A DNA stretch of 64,000 nt from Saposhnikovia divaricata. Lineage: Eukaryota; Streptophyta; Magnoliopsida; Apiales; Apiaceae. The translations under genes and the position numbers were made by a program. The notes under the pieces were generated by a model, which saw only the letters and a list, made by a program, of their open reading frames with translations, made no database searches and was not told the origin of the DNA. The stretch covers positions 163,692,546 to 163,756,545 of the forward strand of contig CM071600.1 in the NCBI GenBank assembly GCA_036435485.1, read 5' to 3'. Below are positions 48,944 to 60,700 of the stretch, piece by piece (the first letter of the stretch is position 1; each line of letters begins with the position of its first letter).

Positions 48944-50298
48944 AAGAAGAGGAATTTTGCACCTGAGAGGCAAGAAGCCATAAAACAAGAAGTTGACAAA
49001 CTCCTAGAGGCAGGCTTCATTGAGGAAATTCAGTTCCCAGAATGGTTGGCCAATCCAGTAATGGTTAAGAAGGCTAATGGAAAGTGGAGTATGTGTATTG
49101 ACTTCACTGATCTGAATGATGCATGCCCAAAGGATTGTTTTCCGTTGCCATGGATCGATGTGTTGATATATGCCACGGCTGGGCATGAGATGTTGAATTT
49201 CATGGATGGATTTAGTGGCTACTATCAAATCAAGATGCACAGGGATAATATTCCTAAGGTATCATTCATCACTGACTTTGGTGTGTATTGTTACCTGGTC
49301 ATGGCTTTTGGACTAAAAAATGCAGGAGCTACCTATCAAAGGTTGGTAAACAAGATTTTTGCTCATCTCATTGGAAAGACTATGGAAGTTTATGTGGATG
49401 ACATGTTAGTGAAGAGCCTACGCAAGGTAGATCATATTGAGCACCTACGAGAGGCATTTGAAGTGTTAAGACACCACAAGATGATGTTGAACCCTACCAA
49501 GTGTGCTTTTGGTGTTGGGTCAGGGAAGTTCTTGGGTCTTATGGTCTCGAAACAAGGTATCGAGGCTAACCCCGACAAGATTAAAGCTATCTTAGATATG
49601 GAACCACCACGTTCCATAAGGGACGTACAGAAACTAACTGGGAGGATTGCTGCATTGGGTAGGTTTGTCTCTAAATCCGGAGATAAGTGTTTGTCGTTCT
49701 CCAAAACACTAAAGAAAGTCAAAAACTTTGAATGGACAGAAGAAAGCCAAGAGGCCTTTGAACAGGTGAAGAAGTATATGGCTGCAGCCCCGCTCTTGGC
49801 CAAGCCAAGTGTGGGAGAAATCCTTTATCTTTACTTGGCAATTTCGGATCAAGCTGTGAGCGCAGTGCTCGTAAAGGATGAAGACAAGGTTCAGAAACCC
49901 GTATATTATGTTAGCAAAGTTTTACATGGAGCGAAGTTGAACTACTACACTATTGAGAAGTTTGCCTTAGCATTGGTAACTGCCTCTATGAAATTACGAC
50001 CCTATTCTCAGGCTCACAAAATCAAGGTCCTTATAGGACAGCCACTGAGGAATATCTTGCACAACCCTAAAGCCAGTGGTAGGCTCATCAAGTGGGCAAT
50101 CGAGTTGGGAGAATTCGATATTAAGTATAAGCCAAGGACATCCATCAAAGCTCAAGCACTCGCTGACTTCATGGTTGAATGCACCATTGACAACCAAGAA
50201 GTCGGGGGGCAGGAGATACCTCAGGAAGGCAATAAGGAGGACAAGGAACCCGTGATTGAGGAGAAAGAATTTTGGATGCTCTATTTTGATGGGGCATA
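48944..50298 (+). pseudogene. Reverse transcriptase-RNase H of element G
   Basis: Same domains as in A: NPVMVKKANGKW, VYVDDMLVKS near 49400, LGLMVSKQGIEANPDK, then RNase H YLYLAISDQAVSAVL near 49835. ATG at 49046, but the polyprotein frame is open from 48944. Compared with A there are scattered changes (RID to WID and LID to LIY before the catalytic region; LPFFK to LSFSK). It ends at TAA 50297-50299 formed at the A tract, as in A. Confidence 0.9.
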
Positions 50299-50442
50299 AA
50301 AAAAAAACAAGTGGTGCAGGTCTTGTCCTGCAAAGTCCCGATGGATTTATGATTGAATACGCCCTAAAGTTGGACTTCCCAACAACCAATAATGAGGCAG
50401 AGTATGAAGCTTTGATAGCTGGACTTGGTTTGGCAGGAGCAC
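50299..50442 (+). pseudogene. Second RNase H of element G, N-terminal fragment
   Basis: In a shifted frame after a run of ten A: KTSGAGLVLQSPDGFMIEY, NNEAEYEALIAGLGLAGAL. Element H cuts it at 50442. Confidence 0.85.
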
Positions 50443-52201
50443 TGTAGATGCTAGTTGGGAACCCGTAAGAATACTTAATCGTTTCAACTTTTGACCTATG
50501 TCAAAAATAATCTTTCTCTTTTATAAAGAGACCTTTGGGATCTTTAATATAGATCTAAGAATAAAGATTGAGATGAAGTAGAGAAGTTAAGCACTAATCT
50601 CAAATATAAATATGGTCGGTTAAGACTCGAATACGAAGCTAAAACTTACCACCTTTGGAAAATGATCGGAAAAGTTCGCCGGAGGTTCGGACGGATTTTG
50701 GCACTTGGTCGAACTTTGGGCAGCCCTTCGGGAGGCCGGAGAGTGGTAGTAGATGAGCTAGCTTGGGTGAACAAAGCTTGGTTGGGTGAAACTAAGCTTG
50801 GTGTATCAAAAACCTTGTGTATATGGATATATATTTAGGAGAGAGAAGGTTTTTGAGATGAAGTAGATGAAGAGAGTGTTTGAATATTGAAAGAGATAGT
50901 CTACTTCAAAAATCCCAGCAATTCTATGGCTCTTAGCTTATGTTTAAATGGATGTGTGGAGGGGGGTATTTATAGATAAGGTTGGGTGGAATGAATGGTG
51001 GAGATTTAGATTTAAGGGAGTGGTTGAGATTGATTTCACTTGCATTGGTGACATGGATAGCACAAGGATTGCCAACATGTAAAGTTTTGTGTTTCTATGC
51101 AAGTGGATGAGCAAAAGATCCCAGCAACTATTTGAGCTCTAATAAACTCGTACCGATTAATAATTAAATACGAACCACGTATCGTTAATTAAATACCCGA
51201 TAAATACGAAAACACCCAATAAATAATTCTAAAATTATGGAGCACTTAGGAATATTATAAAATAATATTTTGGAAAGTTTGGTTAATTTTGGTCAAGGTT
51301 GACTTGGTCAAATGTGGTCAACTGTTGACTTACTGTCTCGATTTTCGTGCCCGGATGAAAATACTCGAAAAATTACGAAACTTTAATCATGCATAGAAAA
51401 TAGTATTTAAATGACCAATCTCAAGTTTCAAGTCATTCTAGAAAGTGGAAGTATTTTATTTGGGTTTAAAACGATTAAATCAGCTTTTGGTTCCGAATAA
51501 AATACGATTGGTCTTTTCTTAAAATAGATAAATCTTTTGACCAATGTTTTTACTAGAATAAAGACTTAGAATATATTTCCTAAAATATAAAATATTTTGA
51601 GAGTGTAGGAAATATTTTTGAGTGATTAAAATAATTTTCTCCAAAATATAATATAATTGCTAATCGGGAGAAAAATTACTTTAAACATTTTTGGCACGAG
51701 ATAAAAATGTTCGTGAGGATAAAAAGTCTTTTCTATGATGAGAGAATATTTTGAGTGTGAAGACGGAATATTTTTCGAATAAAAACTGATCATTTTTGAA
51801 TTTAGCACGAGTTCTCTAAAGAATATAAAATGGTGAATATTCTTTGTTTGAGCTTGTCGCCTTATTGATGTTGCAACGAAGATCTAAAAATATCAGATCT
51901 CGATATTTCTTTTTCGATCTTATTGCCTTGGTAGAGATATATTCCATAAAATATAATTTTGATTTTTTAGCAAGATGGAATATCTCTTATATTTTAAAAT
52001 AGGATGAAGAATTTGCTAGAATTGACCATTTGACTTTTGACCGAATCAGTTAAATATAATGACCTAGTGGAGAGGATTCTACGTGTATTTAAATTTTATG
52101 TTAAATCGTACAAATACCAAAATAAATAATATATCGAAGATATCCTTTCAATCTTCTCCTTTTTGGTATTTGCCAAACAAACATAAATTTAAATTTTAAC
52201 A
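50443..52201 (-). repeat. 3' LTR of element H (1759 bp)
   Basis: On the minus strand it starts TGTTAAAATTTAAATTTATG at 52201 and ends AGCATCTACA at 50443. It carries GGCAAATACCAAAAAGGAG shortly after its start, a motif familiar from SIRE-like LTRs. The left boundary is precise because G is interrupted there. Confidence 0.8.
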
Positions 52202-52490
52202 GTTTCCGCTTCCCCTTAGTGTATGCATGATTTTTGAAAACATTTTCGCAGATAAAGTATATGGAGATTTCTACTAATCATTCCTCTCTAAAGAAATTAA
52301 TTGATTCTTGAAAAATAAAACAATAGTCAGATGGTACAAAGAGATATAATATAGCAAAAATTTAAAATTTTTCCGAATAGTATAAACTATTCTCTCTTCC
52401 CCTTTTGTTTGGTATTGTACCAAAAATTTCTTCCCCTTTTGTTTGAATAAAATTTTTTTTCCCTTAAAAATTTCTTCCCACTTAGTAATA
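52202..52490 (-). other. Polypurine tract of H with upstream repeated purine blocks
   Basis: Next to the LTR the minus strand reads TAAGGGGAAGCGGAAAC (52202-52218). Two further AAACAAAAGGGGAAGA blocks lie at about 52395-52410 and 52429-52444, and AAGTGGGAAGAAA near 52475. Confidence 0.7.
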
Positions 52491-53873
52491 ACGCATTAAT
52501 CATAAAGTATGGCAGTGAAACATAGTTATGTATCAAAAACCTCATTTGCAAAGCCTAGTTTCATACAACTTGGGCAATAATCATGGAATTCGCATGCTGT
52601 AAATATGAATTGCAACAGTTTAGGTCCCGAATAATAACGGGAAATTAGCATATATAGGATACGAATTTCATGCAAGATATTTATACAAGAGCCAAGTTAT
52701 TAGCAGTGTCTTGATACAACCAGAATTTACAACATATAAACTGGAATGTACCTGTACTACAGCTTACATAAGTCATTGGCTAATACAATCTAGGCATTTT
52801 TATTATAAAAGAAGTTGTAATTCTTAACCGATCCAGATAGTATTACATCAAATATAAACTAACACTCTTTTAGAACAATTCTCCTAGTTGTTCAGGAGTT
52901 GTTACAGTCTATAAATTACATCGCAAGATACAACATTTTACAGGAAGAAGAGCTAATGTAAAATTATACAACGAACTTGCAATTCTAGAAAACTTCTAGT
53001 AGATATTTTACAACAGAGAATACTAATACAATCTATATAAATAGATTATCATTTCACAAATTTTACAATCTGAGATAGTAAGGCCACTTATGCAAGATCA
53101 TGGAAGCTGAGATAGGGAACTACATCAGATGATTTTTATCAATATAAACTGTAATTACCTTATGAGTACGATTCCAATCTTTGTAGAACTTACCAGATGG
53201 TATGATGAGCATAGAGACAAACTAAGAGAATAGATTGTAGTGCAGAATGGATATATACTTTACAAAATATGGTTCATAGTGACATAATGACAAAAGTTAT
53301 AACATTATCCAATAAGACCACTGCAGAACATATATTACAATCCAAAATTGTTCATATTAATCAATGTGCCACACTGATTAACTAGAACAAGGTTTTACAA
53401 TAGCTTAAGTTACATACCAACTTCATGACTTAAAACAAGTCATACCAGCTATTACAGACAACCAAACTTAAGAATAAGATTACAAACCAAAGTCATATGT
53501 GAGATAAACAGGCTCATAGTCATAAACAAGCTTACCAAAACATTACACGCCGAGATTACAATTAAGAACATCAAAAAAATGACTAGAACAGCCAGAGAAC
53601 AGAGTACAACCATGGCAACACGAGTAGATCAATAACCAGCTTGAGCATAGATCAGAAAAAACATCAAAGGTCAAAATCGGCAGCAATTAATTATAGAGAA
53701 ACACGCAATATAACACCAGCACCTATGGTTTCTAATTCATTTATCATTTCTACATCATTGACCATTTGCACTTGAAAGGAATTGAGAATTTCCATGTCTC
53801 TTAACTTACTATTTCCCATGGTAGTTGTAGTTAGACTTTCTTTGAAACTCAACCTCCTTTTTATATCTTAATT
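52491..53873 (-). other. 3' untranslated stretch of element H
   Basis: About 1.4 kb with no ORF on either strand worth listing, between the env-position ORF and the purine blocks. I see no gene in it. Confidence 0.6.
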
Positions 53874-55099
53874 CTAAGTTCTAAGCCTTCTAATTTCTAA
53901 GTTTTGTTCTTCAAACATGACTCTAGAAGATTCAGTCTTATTCAAATAAATGTCTTCTTCCCTAAGGTTCCTAGGGAGATCAGTGGCAAATACTTCCTGA
54001 GGTTGACACATAGCTAATGGTACTTGGGGCCTTATATGAGGAGGTGTGATTTGAGCATCAGCTACAGTGGAGTAGTCTAAATGTGTGTGAATATGGCAAA
54101 CATTGAAAATAGAAGCTATCATGAGTCCATAGGGCATATAACCAACAAAATTAGCATTGATCGATTTAGTAAGATCATATAAGAAATGTTGAAATCAATC
54201 TTATTCATAAGAAGCAGAAACATGACTTTCATATCATAGAAATCAAAGTACTTAATTTGATTTGGTTTGGGCAGAACATTAGCACGAATAAACAAGGCAA
54301 GATTTTGAAACAATGGAGTAAAATGTTTGTAGTGTATACCAGAGTGTTTATCATATAAGCCAAGTGGGATATCAGAACCACAAAAGGTTGACAACATGAG
54401 CATGAATTCATCCTTATTAAAGGTGAAATAAGAGTAAATATCGATGCATGGATGTTCACTATCAGTCAAACATGCAGGTAGATGTAATGCAATGTTTATG
54501 GTCTTATGGTCCACTAGAATGGTTTTCTTAGTGACTGAGGTTGTGAAGTGCATGATCCCATCTAAACCTTTTATGACTCTCATGTTACAATAAAATTCCC
54601 CCATGAGGTGTGGAAAATACCTCTTTCCTAGATGTGCAACTAACCCTTCCTACCTTGCTTTCTTGATAACATTCTCAACCTCACCACTAACATTGATATT
54701 TATGCCAGGTTGGACATTCTTGAGCATGTCCATGTACTTTTTGGTGTGGGACAGATTTATGAGCTGAGGAGGGGGTAGTGGTTTTGGGATGGTTCTTTGA
54801 GTGGAATGACAAATATGTCTTCTTGCATAAAGCTTGAGCCAGTAGGGCATCCTAGGTTTTGGGCATGAGATGGTAGGGATTTGATACTTGGAACTTTGGT
54901 AAAATGGGATTGATGGGCTTTTGAAATGGGTCTTTTGTTTCTTGAGATTTCTAAGTATTTGGAGCCTTGGAGGAATTACCTTAAAGTGTGAAGTTCTGGA
55001 GTGTATAAACTGGTTTTGTTCCATGTCTTCAAGAAGGTCTGGATTTTCAGATTGTTTTCTAGGGTTAGGGTTAGGGTTTGAAGGTAGTTTATGAAACTC
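53874..55099 (-). pseudogene. Env-position ORF of element H (plant-transposon/env-like), broken
   Basis: The ATG at 55024 begins MEQNQFIHSRTSHFKV. The frame is open upstream to 55153 and crosses a strong acceptor at 55100. Key segment: RYFPHLMGEFYCNM near 54600, close to the FPHLVREFYANM type of motif I know from plant env-like / putative plant transposon ORFs, then ITLVDHKTI-like and LALFIRANVLPKPNQ segments. TAG at 54650-54652 and a frameshift near 54130 break it; the tail (MPYGLMIASIFNV...) continues to 53874. No signal peptide or clear transmembrane segment. Its biochemical role is unknown. Family assignment is from memory of the motif only. Confidence 0.55.
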
Positions 55100-56842
55100 C
55101 TGAGGAAGTGAGAAAGTTATAAGAGTGCAGGATAGGGGTGTGTGTATGTGATTCTAAACAGATAATGACATGCCTTTTATAGATAAACACATGAATTTGA
55201 ATTCTCAAATAGCTAATAGTTGTGCACTTAGATAGATAGGCAAACAGTGTTCATCATAAATGAAGTGCAGGGGATTTTAAAATCTGGGTATCTTTTGTAG
55301 TATAAGTCCAAAATATAGATTTTCGAAAAACAATGCAAACAGGATGTATAAAAGTGGTCAGTCAGTATAATGCATGCATGTAGGTGTTTTACAAGAATAA
55401 GGAATATATTTATGATGGTGTAGAATCATAAAGTCCACATGTAAATAATACATTGTACATTGTAACTACTATTTAGAGGACACACAGCAGACAAGAAATG
55501 CAACAAAGACAACTAATTTGCAGTGGTCCCACAGTGAGATCGTATAAGTTTGAAAAGTCTATGCAGGTCTTTTGTAAATGGATACCATGCCATTAATTTT
55601 TGATGTGAGATTGATAGCTTGAAAGTTTTATAAGGCTTTTGAGAATCAAAATATGATATTATTCTCTAGATGCCAACTAAATATCAGTTAACATATAAAA
55701 GGGTGTAATGTACCATATCAAGTCCAAAAAAAATGTACCACACATTACAGGATTAATATACAACAATTGTAACAAGAAATGTTCCTAAGTTCTATGTGGC
55801 CGTTAAACACATCAGTGTCCAAATACTGAGACTCTCAAAGGATTCTCAGCCAGGTCTTTATGTGTGGACAAAGTGTGTGTAGTGAGATGCATGAGATATT
55901 TCTAAGAATTGTACTAAATCACACTCAACAATTCAGTCCATTTTACATAACACAAGTTCACAGGATGGAATTCTGTAAATCCAAGTTATACACAAATCAT
56001 TTTCTAGGTTGCCATGAATTGCTAGACAGCCACTGATAATACATTTTAACATAGATTAGTAAACAATTATCACAGGAATTATACCATGTCTCACAAAGAC
56101 ATACTTGACGTACATAAGCATTCCAAAGTGATTATTAACTCATTTAACCACAAATTTCATTGAGCATGTTACTGAATCAACTCATAATAAATACATGTTA
56201 TACAATTTGAATCAAGAATGAACACATAATATAAGAAAGTATATCTAATTTCAAAATCTCAAATTCAACAGACAAGTGTGGATAGGTATTTAGGCATGTA
56301 TACAACCCAATTAGCAAGATATCTCATTTTATCACTTAATTAGGCTTAACTCACAGTGGACACATATTACTAACAATTGTAAATCACATATATATTTTAA
56401 GATTAAATGTCAACTATCAAATGATTGATGTAGAAATGAAAATCACATATCATGTTTCTCAACTAATACAAATAATCATCTTCTATTATTCATCCAAGAG
56501 AGTCAGTCCTGGGGTTATTCCAACAATTTAAACAAGCATTTTGAACCACCGTCTCATAATTAAATCAATAATTTAGTAACTTAATCACATCATATACTTC
56601 GAGTATGATTGAAGTGACAACTTTAAGATTTACATACGATAACCAAATATTGAAGCTTAGGATTCACCTCTCAACTAGTAATACCAACATACAGGAGTCA
56701 ATTACTCACATTCTTCCAGTTCAAATCGTCACAAACTAATACACTCCACAATATTCGATTTAAAAAATTTGTAATTCACCCGATGTTGGGATATAGGCGA
56801 TTACCTGAGCCCAAGGACTTAACCAAGCCTCAAGGGACTTAC
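55100..56842 (-). other. Possible intron or internal spacer of element H
   Basis: AT-rich, no long ORF. Bounded on the minus strand by GTAAGT and a pyrimidine-rich run ending TTCCTCAG. A second TATA-like TCTATAAAAGG lies near 55173-55183, so an alternative start just before the ORF is also possible. Confidence 0.35.
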
Positions 56843-57007
56843 CTGGTTAACACAGTCGTGGACTGAGTTAACATCCCGAATTAGCACCGAGTTGTCCGAG
56901 TCGACTCAATGGGGTGAGGTAGATCGACCGATTTCGTAACGATTCCATCGCTTTCTTAGCCTTTCTTCAATTGAATTCATCTCTGTAATCAAAATCTCAA
57001 CCAACAT
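56843..57007 (-). other. Candidate first exon upstream of the env-position ORF
   Basis: The ATG at 57007 opens a frame of exactly 55 codons to a donor AACCAG|GTAAGT (56843/56842). The only stop is TGA at codon 34 (56906-56908), which a CGA-to-TGA change would explain. A proposed acceptor TTCCTCAG|GAG (55100/55099) would join phase 0 to the env-position frame across a 1743-base intron. Residues such as MNSIEERLRKRWNRYEIG match no family I know. This is inferred, with no transcript evidence. Confidence 0.4.
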
Positions 57008-57066
57008 TGTTAGGGTTTTAATAATTAAATACAAAATGGTGAGTGTGTGCTCATGTGTATATATAG
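57008..57066 (-). promoter_or_regulatory. TATA box and telo-box upstream of the candidate exon
   Basis: The minus strand has CTATATATACAC (57055-57066) about 48-59 bases before the ATG, and AAAACCCTAACA (57008-57019) directly before it. The AAACCCTA telo-box is a common element in 5' leaders of plant genes. Confidence 0.4.
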
Positions 57067-57208
57067 AATATATGTGTTAAATTTGAGTTGAATCAATCAT
57101 TTTATTATGAAAAACGGTGATAATCCTCAAATTTCTTTGATTTAACCAATCGCAGCTTCGATCTGTATCGATTAAGTTGATTAATAGATATATAGTTAGA
57201 GATATGTT

Positions 57209-57712
57209 TGTTACCCAGTAAATAAGAATTGTAGAAGGGGGGTTGAATACAATTGTATAAGATTTTTGACTTACAGCAGAAATAATAACACAAGTATGAA
57301 TAAATAACAGCTTTATTAATTCTGATATAAAACTGTTACAAACTCTCTCAAGAAATTCTGATGTTCTTGAGAGCTGCTAGGTTACAAGATAACTCGTGTA
57401 AGCGATTTCAATTAAGTAAAACCTAAACTTTGTTTATATACAGTACACAGCTGCCCTATCAATTACAAGATATATTAAATCAATTACATACGACTCTTAA
57501 TACATATCTTGAATGATAACTGCATTCCTATAAATCAGGAACCGACATATCAATCTCCCTTGATTCCTGGACTGATGTATATCCTCGAGTAATCCTGATC
57601 AGCCACCAATCCTGATGATAGCCTAATACTGACGATGCATTACTGATGATGTCAGCATCAGTATCTGATCAGTAATCCAGATCCTGACCATCACTTGAAT
57701 CAATATCTAACA
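57209..57712 (-). repeat. 3' LTR of element I (504 bp)
   Basis: Plus-strand ends TGTTACCC and ATCTAACA, an inverted TGTTA/TAACA pair. The minus strand starts TGTTAGATATTGATTCAAG. It contains a GATCAGTA/CTGATGATG-rich stretch near 57600-57680. Confidence 0.8.
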
Positions 57713-57727
57713 ATCTCCCCCAATTTG
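57713..57727 (-). other. Polypurine tract of element I
   Basis: The minus strand reads CAAATTGGGGGAGAT immediately before the LTR. Confidence 0.85.
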
Positions 57728-57789
57728 TACTTTGTGAAATAAAGCACAAATTCTTTGATTCAGTGATGTAAAAAACTCAAAACAAAATA

Positions 57790-60700
57790 TTACAAGAAAT
57801 CCTCAGGCTTAGTTTCAGAAATTCTCACGAAGAAATTACTCATCTGCAAGAAACTTGATAATAACTCTTCTTCTTTATCACCAAGAATTTGAATTAGCCT
57901 TTTCTTCAGATTTCTAAGTTTTTCATCTCCCTTACCAATCTGATAGATTCCGGCTCTGAGATTCTGAATTGAGCTTCTTGGTAAATCTAACTCTCCCAAC
58001 AGTAAGTATGCAAGTTCTTTTCCACCAGGATTCAGAGATAGTTGTTCTTGATACAATATCACTTCTTTAACAGCTGAACCCTTTTGCATTTCAACTTATT
58101 GTCCTTCTGTATTCAAGTACATGGGAGTGTAATTACCATCATACCTTGACCCTTTTCCACCAGGATTCTTGGTAAACACTAGCTTCTTTATTAGGGATTT
58201 GTCTATTTTCAAGCAAATAGAGAACATATTTTAGCTCTTTTGTTGATTTGCACAATACCTCATGAATAGACAACTTCTTGACACTTTTGTGTTTCATGAA
58301 ATACAACAATTTCTCTATCTTCTTAGAGTTCACATTGCAAGCAACAATAGCAACAGATTCTAGTTCCCAAAGATCATCAACAGTTAGTTCATCACCAAAC
58401 CTTTTAACAAGAAAATGTTGATCTGTTTGAGCTGAAGACATAAACTCTGCATCCCTAGAACCAATACCTCCTCGGGTGTAAGGTTCCAGTCCTAATAGAT
58501 CAGATTGCATCCTAATCCACATTGGTGGTGATTTGTCAGTCTTGGAAACTTTAGCTTTCTGAAGTCCAGGAGTAACCGAAGGTGGTAAGATTATTCCAAC
58601 AGACCTAAAAATAGCCGGTCCAGTGTACTTCATTTTATCAACATCTTTCCACTTGCCTCCTTTCTTTTGAGCTGTGGTTCATCAGGAATTTCCTCCTTAG
58701 GTAGTTTGTTGATGTCATACCACAATTGTTTATCAGACTCAAAAATTCTTCTTACGTACTCATCTGTTGCATCCTTAATAGATTCAAAGTCAGAAGCAAC
58801 AATTTGAGTCATTCTAGCAACATTATCCTTAGCTTCTTCAACAGCTTTCTTCCTTCTAACCAAAGGAGTTTCTTCTTCAACTGTAACAGGTTCAGCAAAT
58901 ACATTTGATAATGGAGTGTTCTCAAGAGATAGTGGAGCTTTCTTCTTTGTGTTCTCAGTAACTTCTTCTATTTTGATTCCACTAGATCTTGTGTGTCTTG
59001 TACTTGTCTGAACTAGTTTCCTTCCTCTTCCTCTGTTACAACCTACTCTGCCTCTTCCTCTTCTTGCAGCAGGAGCTTCTTTTTGTCTAGCAATTTCCTC
59101 AAGAATCTTGTTTTGTTCTTCTAAGATCTCATCAGTAGTCATGTTTGGATTTTCTTCAGAAGTTAAAGCAAGTGCCTTCTCAGCATGATACTGATGAACC
59201 TTAGCACTATTGTGATATACAATTTCACTATCACCTATCCCAGTAGTAATCTTCTCGAATAGATGTGGAGCATCTCTATATCAGTAATTAGCAAATCTTT
59301 ATCACCTTCAAGAACTGTGGGAAGTGTTTGCCTTGGACTTTGACCAGGTGACACAAATTGTTCTTCTATCAGGATTTTAGATTGCACCACTGTTCTTACT
59401 GTTCTCTTCCCAGATTCAGAAACATGAGTTGACTGCTTGGTTTGAGTTTGTGACTGACTTCTCCTTGTTACCAATGCAGCATCAGAGGTACCTATTCCAT
59501 GTGTCTGTGTCTGAGCACCACCATCATTTCCAGAAGTATCATCATCCTTTCTTACAACTAGATCAGGTGTAGCTATATGACTGGAGTGAAAAAGAGCATT
59601 ATTGAAATTTATATCAGCAGTAGGCTGATTCCACTCAGTATACCATTCAGATCTCCTTGTAGCTTGAATATGTTCAGGAAGAAGATTGTTGTAATCTCCT
59701 ATGATCTCAACTTAAGCAGCTGTAGATTTACCCATAGACTCCATAAACTTACTAGATGATCCATAAGTAGATCCTAGACTTGCTTTCATGACAGCATTAA
59801 GCTGAGCTACTTTCGGATCATTATCAGCATCATCATCATCATCATCTGAGCTATCATTAGCTTCAAGAATTCTATCATCCACATTGTCTTCAGGATTCAT
59901 AACTCCTTTTAATTTTAAATCAACAACTAATGGTACTGTTGTATCCTGAAATCCTGCATTCAGATTAGAAACAATTCCTATATCTCTCTATTTTTCTAGA
60001 GTGATCTCATCACTTCCCACAACATCACCTAAGTTACTTTCAATAGTAACTGCTACCTCACTAGAAGTTTGAAACTTCTCACTCTATTCTACCTCTCCTT
60101 TTGCAAGTTCAGGAGACTGCCTCTCTTCACTCTTCTTTTTCTCTAAGTGTTCACTCTCTTTCTCACAAGAAAAGTTCTGGCTCAACAAATTCAAAGAAAT
60201 AAGAGGTGGCTGAGAAGAGTGATCTGAAGTCATACAAATAGAGGTATCCCTTGTCTCTGGTCTATCTATAATCAAACTATCAGTAGTAAAAGAAGTAGAT
60301 ATAAAAGTGTTACCTGATGAAGTAGTAAAAGATTCCATTGGTCTTGATGAGAGTGGTTGTACCAGAATAGGTTGAGTATCATTAGGAATGGTATCAACAG
60401 TCTCATCATGAGCTATGCTTTCATCAGGAAGAGGGCTTGCATCAGTATTTGCTACTGATGGTTCTTATGGAGCCAGAGGTTCAGAAGCTTCTTCAACACT
60501 TTGAGCTGAAGGTTCTTGTGTGCTTCCCTCAAAAACAGTTTCTCTGTGTACAGCATCCAGTTCAGGAATCTCTAGAGCAATGTCAGAAACCCTCTTTGCT
60601 GTAGAATCTATGCCTGCATCTTCACTTTGAGAAGATGGTTCTTGTGGGGCAGGAATGTTCTTGTCTTCACCTTCCCTCTGAGAAAGTGGTTCTTGTGGGA

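Larger units (their letters stand above)
48090..50442 (+). mobile_element. G: Tat-type gypsy fragment, close copy of A in inverted orientation
   Basis: Begins inside the end of Gag (TAGAAATTCCAGAAAGGC) and runs through protease, RT and the start of the second RNase H, where H interrupts it. It is nearly identical to A (opposite strand) where both exist. It lacks the copia insertion, so it shows the empty site. Confidence 0.92.

Noticed and set aside
54119..54604. Reading the H ORF as a functional viral envelope
   Set aside because: No signal peptide, no fusion or transmembrane segment seen. The label env-like refers only to position and a motif resemblance.
55061..55080. Telomere-like AGGGTTAGGGTTAGGG
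   Set aside because: Only about two and a half units, coding for an Asn-Pro repeat in the frame of the env-position ORF. Not an interstitial telomere.
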